Shown here: positions 1-6,083 of the stretch, one piece after another
Layout: every line of letters starts with the position of its first letter
Numbering within the stretch: the first letter of the stretch is position 1
Assembly: GCA_946480675.1 (NCBI GenBank)
Contig: CAMLKS010000062.1
Location: 1-9,846, forward strand
Source of the DNA: an uncultured Bacteroidota bacterium
GTDB lineage: Bacteria > Bacteroidota > Bacteroidia > Chitinophagales > Chitinophagaceae
Length of the DNA: 9,846 bases
Direction of reading: 5' to 3'
Made by a program: the position numbers and the translations under genes
Notes under the pieces: model-generated
The model's database searches: none
Seen by the model: only the letters and a program-made list of their open reading frames with translations
Told to the model about the DNA's origin: nothing

Positions 1-740
1 TCCATAGCACCTACTGTTTTTGTTTGCGTGGCCCCTGCTATCCATTCTTCCATATCGTCATCCGACGCTGCTATCTGATATGTACTTGTTGTAGGCACTA
101 TATAATGAATAACCAGTTTCGGTGCATCTGCGGGCGAACCGTCATATGATTCCGCTTCACGCACACCGGTGCCTTTTATCGTAAATACCATAGAGTTTCC
201 CGATGCCCAGCCATTGCGGTCTACTATGCTTTGTACCAGTTGTTTTAAGTCAGGTGTTGCCTGGTCTGCACTGGCTGCACCTACTGTAGCCCAGCTACCT
301 GTTGGCACTACCCAGTTTACAGAGTCAGTTATCATGCTACGCGTGGATATATCAAACGGAGTAGCCAGGTTAAAGGCCGGCGCATTATCACTCGATTGCG
401 CTTTTACCCATACATTTACCGGGTCTGTGTTTTTATTGGTAGCATCTACGGTAAACTGTATGTAGGCTCTTGTTATCAGCGCACCTTTCGGAACAGTGAT
501 ACTATTAAAACGGATACCTACTATTTGCGGATCGCCGCCACCTGCGGCTTCACAGCTAATTTCCAGATCAGAGCTGCCCACATCCAGCATACCAACTGTC
601 TTTGTTTGCGTTGGTCCCGGCAGGAATTCTTCAAGGTCATCATCGGCATTGTTTACCTGCACAGTTAATACTGTCTGTGCATGCAATGCTGCAGTAGCCA
701 ATAAGCAACTACATAGCAAGGTGAGTTTTTTCAATAGCAT
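1..740 (-). CDS. Secreted repeat-domain protein, N-terminal part (cut by the window edge)
   Basis: The reading frame is open from the start at 740 to the left edge, giving 246 codons with no stop. Residues 1-21 form a signal peptide: two lysines, a Leu-rich core, then Ala-Leu-His-Ala before Gln, a typical Bacteroidota cleavage site. I chose this start because the signal peptide begins there, although the frame stays open further upstream. Residues about 23-215 form one beta-rich unit: acidic DDD-LEE near 33, SSDLE near 57, a VGIRF strand near 74-78, a YIQFTVDAT strand near 93-101, a DQATPDL segment near 159, GWASGN near 177, and GTGVREAESYDGS near 190-202. This pattern resembles jelly-roll, DNRLRE/CBM-like modules of exported proteins; that link is from memory. 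A second copy starts near residue 222, so the protein is a tandem array. The C-terminus, which might carry a catalytic or type IX sorting domain, is outside the window. Role unknown; possibly surface or carbohydrate binding. Confidence 0.8.
   Translation of the reverse strand, partial: MLLKKLTLLCSCLLATAALHAQTVLTVQVNNADDDLEEFLPGPTQTKTVGMLDVGSSDLEISCEAAGGGDPQIVGIRFNSITVPKGALITRAYIQFTVDATNKNTDPVNVWVKAQSSDNAPAFNLATPFDISTRSMITDSVNWVVPTGSWATVGAASADQATPDLKQLVQSIVDRNGWASGNSMVFTIKGTGVREAESYDGSPADAPKLVIHYIVPTTSTYQIAASDDDMEEWIAGATQTKTVGAM
9..62 (-). repeat. Repeat unit 2 start segment in the secreted protein
   Basis: This encodes residues 227-244: DDDMEE, then TQTKTVG. It is the counterpart of the segment at 591-644 and shows that a second domain copy begins just before the window ends. 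The rest of the copy is not visible. Confidence 0.75.
591..644 (-). repeat. Repeat unit 1 start segment in the secreted protein
   Basis: This encodes residues 33-50 of the secreted protein: DDDLEE, eight variable residues, then TQTKTVG. It matches the segment at 9-62 in protein and largely in DNA, with the ACGCAAACAAA core identical. The period between copies is 194 residues. Confidence 0.75.
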
Positions 741-796
741 TACATGTTTTTTAGTGCCGTAAAAATGCACTTCCCATGTTATGCCCTTCTTTATGC

Positions 797-824
797 AACG
801 TTATGTAATAATTACATTAACGTT
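797..824. promoter_or_regulatory. Near-perfect palindrome, possible operator
   Basis: The arms AACGTTATGTAAT (797-809) and ATTACATTAACGTT (811-824) are inverted copies around base 810, with one extra base at 818. The central 15 bases, ATGTAATAATTACAT (803-817), are symmetric about the middle base. It lies between the stop of the acetyltransferase gene (830) and the start of the secreted-protein gene (740), both on the minus strand. On the minus strand one arm contains TAACGTTG, one base off the TAnnTTTG -7 promoter motif. It has no T-tract on the minus strand, so a terminator is less likely than a protein-binding site over a promoter. Function is inferred from symmetry and position only. Confidence 0.4.
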
Positions 825-829
825 ACCAG

Positions 830-1267
830 CTATATTTTCTTTTTGGTGAATTTACGATGCGTATGCTCATATCCATTGGCCTGGTAAAATGCATGTGCCC
901 CTTCGCGTTTGTGGCTCGATGTCACCTCTATCACATCATAGTCTATGTTTTCCAGTATGCTTTCCAGGTATTTCAGCAACCTTTTGCCAACACCTTTACT
1001 GCGGTAGGCTTCTTCTACAAACATTTCCTGTATCTCATATGCCCACCCCATGTGGTGCAGCAGTATCTGCCCGTGGCAGCTGATGAAGCCTACGATATTG
1101 CCATTGTCTTCGGCCACTAAGTATATGGTATTGGGGAAATCTACTGCAGACTCAAACAGTTCGTCAAACAATACAGCATTGTTCACACGTTCTGTCAGTT
1201 GCGAAAGCAACCTGTAAACAGACGTGCCATCGGCAGCTACAGCATGGCGGATAATGATGCTATCCAT
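830..1267 (-). CDS. GNAT-family N-acetyltransferase, PhnO-like
   Basis: A 145-residue soluble protein of single GNAT-domain size. The acetyl-CoA pyrophosphate-binding motif A is visible as RSKGVGKRLL at residues 89-98 (the R/Q-x-x-G-x-G/A pattern), preceded by the beta-4 strand EIQEMFV at 78-84. Motif B appears as HAFYQANGYE at 125-134. The stretches LHH-x-x-W-x-x-EIQE (70-81) and KR-x-x-AH-x-FY-x-x-x-GYE-x-x-H-x-KFTK (120-142) closely match my recollection of E. coli PhnO, which acetylates aminoalkylphosphonates with acetyl-CoA. The substrate here is not proven; a small amine is likely. No phosphonate genes are visible beside it. It lies 122 bases past the atp operon terminator on the same strand, so it probably has its own promoter, but I saw no clear TAnnTTTG element upstream. 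Start at 1267 gives the expected beta-1 strand (IIIRHA) immediately. Confidence 0.85.
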   Translation of the reverse strand: MDSIIIRHAVAADGTSVYRLLSQLTERVNNAVLFDELFESAVDFPNTIYLVAEDNGNIVGFISCHGQILLHHMGWAYEIQEMFVEEAYRSKGVGKRLLKYLESILENIDYDVIEVTSSHKREGAHAFYQANGYEHTHRKFTKKKI

Positions 1268-1389
1268 ATCAGGTAATATTTAAGCAGCGATATTATGCAA
1301 TCCCGTCAATGCTGAAGTTAACTCATCTTTAATTAATTGTGACCTTCGCTTAGTGGCTGAAAAATCCATACCAGGTTTGGGCCTAAACA

Positions 1390-1416
1390 AAAAGCCCCGC
1401 TTGCAGCGGGGCTTTT
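1390..1416 (-). terminator. Rho-independent terminator of the atp operon
   Basis: The inverted repeat AAAAGCCCCGC (1390-1400) / GCGGGGCTTTT (1406-1416) has a 5-base loop, a 7-bp GC stem and a T-run in the minus-strand transcript. It starts 21 bases after the atpA stop. It separates the atp operon from the downstream acetyltransferase gene. Confidence 0.9.
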
Positions 1417-1437
1417 CTATCAGTAATATTACTAATC

Positions 1438-3018
1438 TTAGTTTTTGAACTGTGGTATCAGGTCTTGTGCCATTTTTACCATCTTAGCCAGTCCGTCTTC
1501 AGGCAGGTTACCTTTTTTGAACTCAGCCAGCAGGTCAGGCATTTTCAGCTCCATATCACGGATGAATGCTTCTTCAAAAGCCTTTACATTTTTCACAGGC
1601 ACTTCGCGTATCAGGTTGTTGGTACCCAGGTAGATGATGGCTACTTGTTTTTCTACGCTATATGGTGCAAACTGTGGTTGTTTCAGGATCTCCACGTTAC
1701 GGCTACCTTTATCCAGTACTACTTTCGTAGCGGCATCCAGGTCACCACCAAATTTAGAGAAGGCTTCCATCTCACGATACAGGGCCTGGTCCAGTTTCAG
1801 GGTACCGGCTACTTTCTTCATCGATTTGATTTGAGCGCTACCACCCACACGGCTTACCGAGATACCTACGTTGATGGCAGGACGGATGCCCGACAGGAAC
1901 AGGTTTGACTCAAGGAATATCTGGCCGTCGGTGATAGAGATCACGTTCGTTGGGATGTATGCAGATACGTCACCCGCTTGTGTTTCGATGATAGGCAATG
2001 CTGTCAGCGAACCACCACCTTTTACCAGGTGTTTGATACTATCCGGCAGGTCGTTCATCGTTTTAGCGATCTCATCGTTACCGATAACTTTCGCTGCACG
2101 CTCCAGCAAGCGGCTGTGCAGGTAGAATACGTCACCGGGGTAAGCCTCGCGGCCCGGAGGGCGACGCAGCAGCAGGGATACCTCACGGTAAGCCACCGCT
2201 TGTTTCGACAGGTCATCATAAACTACCAGTGCAGGACGTCCCGTATCACGGAAGAACTCACCTATCGCAGCACCTGCGAATGGTGCGTAGAACTGCAGTG
2301 GAGCCGGATCGGCAGCAGGTGCAGCTACGATGGTAGTATATGCCATAGCACCATTCTCTTCCAGTGTTTTCATTACACCGGCGATGGTAGATGCCTTCTG
2401 GCCTATCGCTACATATATACAGTAAACAGGCTTACCTGCTTCGTAAAATTCTTTTTGATTGATGATGGTATCCAGGCAGATGGCTGTTTTACCTGTCTGA
2501 CGGTCACCGATTACCAGCTCACGCTGTCCACGGCCGATGGGTATCATCGCATCTACCGCTTTCAAACCTGTTTGCAGGGGTTCTTTTACCGGCTCACGGA
2601 AGATAACGCCCGGCGCTTTACGCTCCAGTGGCATTTCATACAGTTCACCGGTCAGGGGGCCTTTACCATCTATTGGTTCGCCCAGTGTATTTACTACACG
2701 GCCTACCATGCCTTCACCTACTTTGATAGAGGCGATCTGGCCGGTACGGCGCACTTGTGCACCTTCTTTAATATCACCGCTTTCACCCATCAATACCACA
2801 CCCACGTTGTCTTCTTCCAGGTTCAGCGCTATCGCTTTTACACCGTTCTCAAAAGCTACCAGTTCACCCTGGCGTACGCTGTTCAGGCCGTAAACGCGGG
2901 CGATACCGTCACCTACTTGCAATACGGTACCTACTTCTTCCAGATTAGCAGAAGCGTTGAAGTTGGTTAACTGCTGGCGCAAAATCGCCGATATTTCATC
3001 CGGTTTGATCTCAACCAT
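1438..3018 (-). CDS. atpA: F1Fo ATP synthase subunit alpha
   Basis: Non-catalytic nucleotide-binding subunit of the F1 head; three copies alternate with beta subunits on the cytoplasmic face of the inner membrane. The protein is 526 residues, slightly longer than the roughly 510 usual elsewhere. Visible landmarks in order: N-terminal beta-barrel region (to about residue 95), Walker A GDRQTGKT at 171-178, Walker B region [10 protein letters not shown] at about 264-273, the [12 protein letters not shown] loop at 285-296, and the [11 protein letters not shown] motif at 386-396, whose R390 should be the arginine that reaches into the beta catalytic site. About ten residues after the RLLERAAK segment (near 313-333) differ from the E. 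coli sequence as I remember it. It is the last gene of the operon, 68 bases after atpH, and is followed by a strong terminator rather than by atpG. The start gives the standard [11 protein letters not shown]-terminus. Confidence 0.98.
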   Translation of the reverse strand: MVEIKPDEISAILRQQLTNFNASANLEEVGTVLQVGDGIARVYGLNSVRQGELVAFENGVKAIALNLEEDNVGVVLMGESGDIKEGAQVRRTGQIASIKVGEGMVGRVVNTLGEPIDGKGPLTGELYEMPLERKAPGVIFREPVKEPLQTGLKAVDAMIPIGRGQRELVIGDRQTGKTAICLDTIINQKEFYEAGKPVYCIYVAIGQKASTIAGVMKTLEENGAMAYTTIVAAPAADPAPLQFYAPFAGAAIGEFFRDTGRPALVVYDDLSKQAVAYREVSLLLRRPPGREAYPGDVFYLHSRLLERAAKVIGNDEIAKTMNDLPDSIKHLVKGGGSLTALPIIETQAGDVSAYIPTNVISITDGQIFLESNLFLSGIRPAINVGISVSRVGGSAQIKSMKKVAGTLKLDQALYREMEAFSKFGGDLDAATKVVLDKGSRNVEILKQPQFAPYSVEKQVAIIYLGTNNLIREVPVKNVKAFEEAFIRDMELKMPDLLAEFKKGNLPEDGLAKMVKMAQDLIPQFKN

Positions 3019-3086
3019 GACTTTCTATTTTATAAATAAATACTAGTTTCTAAATTCTGTTGGTTTTCAAAGTTCAGCTTATCAGC

Positions 3087-3656
3087 TTAGTTGCCAAATA
3101 TCTGGCTGATGTAGATATTCTTGGTAAACTGGTCTCTTACATCATTCAGGTCGCGGCGCACACTGGCATCTATCAGTTTATCATCCATCTGCAGTACAAA
3201 GCCTCCTATGATGTCAGGGTTCACTTCCTCTTTCACTTCTATCTGTGCACCGTTCAGCGAAGCTGTTATCTTTTTAACGATCGCTTCTTTCACTACATCG
3301 CTCACCGGTGTGGCTGTTGTCAGCTTCACGGTTTTGATGTTTTTCATTTCTTTATACTGTGTTATGAAGGCAGTAGCTATCTCCGGCAGGTTGGCCTCAC
3401 GGCCTTTATTTACCAGCAGGGTAATGAATGCTTTGGCCAGCGGGTTCAGTTTATCGCCCACTACAGCATCCAGTATGCTTTTCTTTTTATCCGATTTTAT
3501 GATCGGGCTGCGCAGCATGTTCGTGAAATCGCTGCTCTGGCGGCTGATGCTATCCAGCAGTTGTATGTCCTGCAGGGTAGTATCTACTGTATTTTGCTCT
3601 ACAGCAAGATCCAGCAGCGATTTGGCATAACGTGAAGCGAGACGAGGATTTTGCAT
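3087..3656 (-). CDS. atpH: F1Fo ATP synthase subunit delta
   Basis: Peripheral-stalk subunit that ties the tip of F1 alpha to the b-subunit stator (the OSCP homologue). The 189-residue length fits the family. The helical N-terminal domain starts with RLASRYAKSLLDLA (residues 5-18), the usual family opening. The C-terminal signature lies at about 146-177: NPDIIGGFVLQMDDKLIDAS followed by VRRDLNDVRDQF. Identity is also supported by its place between atpF and atpA. The spacers are 66 bases upstream and 68 downstream, larger than in tightly packed operons. No Shine-Dalgarno sequence is evident before the start, as is normal in Bacteroidota. Confidence 0.96.
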   Translation of the reverse strand: MQNPRLASRYAKSLLDLAVEQNTVDTTLQDIQLLDSISRQSSDFTNMLRSPIIKSDKKKSILDAVVGDKLNPLAKAFITLLVNKGREANLPEIATAFITQYKEMKNIKTVKLTTATPVSDVVKEAIVKKITASLNGAQIEVKEEVNPDIIGGFVLQMDDKLIDASVRRDLNDVRDQFTKNIYISQIFGN

Positions 3657-3683
3657 TCTTAAAATTTGATAATTCTATAATCA

Positions 3684-3713
3684 GGCAATTGTTACATTGC
3701 CAAATTGGCTAAT
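3684..3713. repeat. Overlapping inverted repeats in the atpF-atpH spacer
   Basis: GGCAAT (3684-3689) pairs with ATTGCC (3696-3701) across a 6-base loop. The same ATTGCC arm, extended to ATTGCCAA (3696-3703), can instead pair with TTGGCTAAT (3705-3713) with one bulge. The two hairpins exclude each other. A role in mRNA stability or translation of atpH is possible but not shown. Confidence 0.35.
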
Positions 3714-3722
3714 GGTCATTCC

Positions 3723-4217
3723 TTAGTTCATGCTGATTTCGTCAGCCAGCATCTTAGCATAGTCGTTCTGACTATCAGCCGTAGACAGTTGCTTGCGTAT
3801 CACTTTTTCAGCTACTTCTACAGCCAGCTTGCCTATCTCGTTTTTCACCTCGGTAATGGCTGCCATTTTTTGTTGCTGTATCTGTTGCTGTGCATCAGCT
3901 ACCATTTTATCGGTGATAGCTTTTGTTTCTTCTTTCGCTTTGTTGATGATGCTATCCCTTGTTTCTTTAGCTTCTTTCAGCAGTTGTGCACGCTCTGCAC
4001 GGGCTTCCATCATGATGCGCTCATTTTCAGCCTGCATCGCGCCCATTTCTTTCTTCACACGCTCTGCAGCAGCTATCGAGTCTGCTATACCTGTTTCACG
4101 CTCGTGCAGTGCTTTCAGTATTGGTTTCCAGGCAAATTTGCGCAGGATAACAAAAACTATCAGGAACGCCAGCAGCGTCCATACAAACAAACCGAGTTCC
4201 GGGGTTAACAAATCCAT
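3723..4217 (-). CDS. atpF: F1Fo ATP synthase subunit b
   Basis: Stator subunit anchoring F1 to the membrane. The 164 residues show one N-terminal transmembrane helix (about 7-26, WTLLAFLIVFVILRKF) followed by the characteristic KPILKALHERE segment (31-41). A long charged, Ala/Glu/Lys/Gln-rich helix then runs to the end and would form the right-handed coiled-coil dimer. The middle has a glutamine-rich stretch (DAQQQIQQQK, 108-117). Only one b-type gene is present, so the stalk is a homodimer as far as this window shows. It follows atpE after a 151-base spacer that holds a hairpin, so its expression may be set below that of atpE. The start gives the expected short periplasmic tip, MDLLTPELG. 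Confidence 0.96.
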   Translation of the reverse strand: MDLLTPELGLFVWTLLAFLIVFVILRKFAWKPILKALHERETGIADSIAAAERVKKEMGAMQAENERIMMEARAERAQLLKEAKETRDSIINKAKEETKAITDKMVADAQQQIQQQKMAAITEVKNEIGKLAVEVAEKVIRKQLSTADSQNDYAKMLADEISMN

Positions 4218-4317
4218 GTTATGTTGATTTATGTATGCTCTTTATTATCTGGTTTCTTTTTCCACTCGTTTTGCAAACCTTTGAAAATCAAAACAAGCTT
4301 TTAATCAAAATTTAAAA

Positions 4318-4354
4318 TAACTGCACCCGCGGCCCTGTGCGTTGAGTGCAGTTA
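4318..4354 (-). terminator. Hairpin with T-rich tail after atpE, candidate attenuator
   Basis: TAACTGCAC (4318-4326) and GTGCAGTTA (4346-4354) form a perfect 9-bp stem around a 19-base GC-rich loop; the loop can add a small CGC/GCG inner stem. In the minus-strand transcript it begins 14 bases after the atpE stop and is followed directly by TTTTAAATTTT. This looks like a leaky terminator or a 3' stabilising hairpin. Either would raise atpE mRNA relative to the downstream atpFHA genes. The loop is long and the T-tract is interrupted by As, so full termination is unlikely. Confidence 0.55.
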
Positions 4355-4368
4355 ATTTCTTGGTACAA

Positions 4369-4638
<270 letters not shown>

Positions 4639-4650
4639 TTAAAAAACGAA

Positions 4651-5829
4651 TTAAGCAATGATTTCCTGTTTACCTACATTATACTCCTGGCCTGTTTCAG
4701 GGTTGTGCGCATGATAATCTTCATGTGCATGATCATGATCGTGGCCTTCTTCTACTGCCTGTCCTATAAATACTGCCGTCAGGTTGGTAAAGATGAAGGC
4801 TTGTATGGCAGCCACCAGCAGTTCCAGGAAGAACATGAAGATGGTAAATGCCATAGATACGGGTACAAAACCCCAGCCGGCTACTTTACTCAGGCCTGCA
4901 AATATAAATATCATTGATATAACGCTCAAAATAACGATGTGCCCCGCCAATATATTGGCAAAAAGACGTATCATCAGCGCTATTGGTTTAATGAACAGTG
5001 AAATGATTTCGATAGGTACCAGCAGCAGTTTTACACCGAATGGTACGCCCGGAGGGTTGAAAAGGTGGCCCCAGAAATGCTTGTTGCCGCTGAATATCAT
5101 TACCAGGAAAGATACGATAGCCAGGCAAGCCGTTACCGCTATGTTACCGGTAAAGTTGGCGCCGCCCGGCAGCAGGCCCAGCAGGTTGTTTATCCATATA
5201 AAGAAGAACACCGTAAGCAGCAGCGGCATATAGCGCATATATTTTTTGCCCAGGTTGGGCTTGGCTACTTCGTCACGTACAAATGTCAGCACAGGCTCCA
5301 GTGCATTCTGGAAACCGGTAGGCGCTACCATCGTGCCGTTCTTTTTATATTTCTTAGCTACATTCAGCATGATCACCAGCAGCAGCACTACCGATATGAT
5401 CATGGAAACCACATTCTTAGTTATAGAGAAGTCGATGATTTTGGCACCGTCTTCAGAAACGATCTTTTCTTTCATGCCATGCTCTAGGTGGTAGCCGTTA
5501 TAGCTCTCGTGGCCATGGTGAAATTTTGAAGCAGAGAATACTTCCAGTCCTTTTTCAGGATGGTATATGATAACCGGCAGAGAAAGGCTCACCGGGTGGT
5601 CGTTCACATCAAAGAAGTGCCAGTAGTGAGAATCGCCAATGTGGCCGAATATTACTTCAGAAGCATTGAAACCACCTTTTTTTTCTTCACCATGTGCTGC
5701 ATGGGCAGTTTCGCCCTCAGCAACGGGTGCAGACTCGTGGCTTTCTTCATGCTGTGCATATGTAAAAACAGGAGCGCTCAACAGCGCGAAAGTCAATACT
5801 ATAAAGGAAAAGAGACGTCTGAAACTCAT
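4651..5829 (-). CDS. atpB: F1Fo ATP synthase subunit a, with His-rich periplasmic extension and tail
   Basis: Proton-channel subunit of Fo next to the c-ring. At 392 residues it is much longer than the roughly 270 of E. coli. A signal peptide (1-25, ending TYA before Q) precedes a periplasmic domain (about 27-135) with 14 histidines. The first membrane helix is about 138-157, and the others fall near 201-220, 228-248, 265-300, 298-315 and 325-356. The essential arginine is R288 in KPIALMIRLFANILAGH, and Q343 in the last helix (LLVAAIQAF) matches the conserved polar residue there. The C-terminus (361-375) is EGHDHDHAHEDYHAH, with six histidines. From memory, an N-terminal extension with signal peptide is common for Bacteroidota AtpB; the double histidine enrichment is what stands out. 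It is the first gene of the operon, reading from a TAnnTTTG promoter. No atpI lies upstream. Confidence 0.97.
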   Translation of the reverse strand: MSFRRLFSFIVLTFALLSAPVFTYAQHEESHESAPVAEGETAHAAHGEEKKGGFNASEVIFGHIGDSHYWHFFDVNDHPVSLSLPVIIYHPEKGLEVFSASKFHHGHESYNGYHLEHGMKEKIVSEDGAKIIDFSITKNVVSMIISVVLLLVIMLNVAKKYKKNGTMVAPTGFQNALEPVLTFVRDEVAKPNLGKKYMRYMPLLLTVFFFIWINNLLGLLPGGANFTGNIAVTACLAIVSFLVMIFSGNKHFWGHLFNPPGVPFGVKLLLVPIEIISLFIKPIALMIRLFANILAGHIVILSVISMIFIFAGLSKVAGWGFVPVSMAFTIFMFFLELLVAAIQAFIFTNLTAVFIGQAVEEGHDHDHAHEDYHAHNPETGQEYNVGKQEIIA

Positions 5830-5851
5830 TACGCAGCCCTGAAATTTTGCG

Positions 5852-5859
5852 CAAAGATA
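5852..5859 (-). promoter_or_regulatory. Promoter -7 element of the atp operon
   Basis: On the minus strand this reads TATCTTTG followed by C, an exact match to the Bacteroidota TAnnTTTG -7 consensus. It lies 22 bases before the atpB start, so the leader would be only about 15 bases. A TTG lies 13 bases further upstream, closer than the usual -33 spacing, so the -33 element is uncertain. Confidence 0.65.
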
Positions 5860-6043
5860 CTTGTTTAAAGTTCAAAAAAAAGGAAATATTATTTTTTTGA
5901 AACCTTTCTGTGATTTATGGCATAAGTTTTACCATACTACGTGATATTATTAAAATATTAAATGCCCGTCAGGTGTTTGCATTTATTTTTCAAAAACACT
6001 ATACCGTTGGCGAAAATTAATAGTCGAAAAAACTTTTATGTAG

Positions 6044-6051
6044 TACTTTTG
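6044..6051 (+). promoter_or_regulatory. Promoter -7 element of pckA
   Basis: TACTTTTG followed by C matches the Bacteroidota TAnnTTTG -7 consensus exactly and sits 32 bases before the pckA start, leaving a leader of roughly 25 bases. No good -33 TTG is at standard spacing; the nearest, at 6007-6009, is too far. The rest of the divergent spacer (5860-6043) is AT-rich, and I see no clear operator in it. Confidence 0.65.
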
Positions 6052-6083
6052 CGGTCTAACTTTTTGTAACAAACGAAAATTTT

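Noticed and set aside
169..762. Short plus-strand open frames over the left end
   Set aside because: They overlap a minus-strand frame with a clear signal peptide and an internal protein repeat, which is the real gene.
1268..1389. A promoter for the PhnO-like gene
   Set aside because: I found no TAnnTTTG element and only poorly spaced TTG sequences, so none is annotated even though the upstream terminator implies one.
1422..1433. 12-base palindrome AGTAATATTACT just after atpA
   Set aside because: It is short, made mostly of A and T, and adjacent to a far stronger terminator, so chance is the simplest explanation.
1978..2970. A long open frame on the plus strand (330 codons) opposite atpA
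   Set aside because: It is antisense to an unmistakable atpA, its translation is rich in Cys, Tyr, Phe and Gln with no domain-like pattern, and no promoter is visible.
4218..4317. A possible internal promoter for atpF in the atpE-atpF spacer
   Set aside because: The best -7 candidate reads AAGGTTTG instead of TAnnTTTG, and the nearest TTG is at the wrong spacing.
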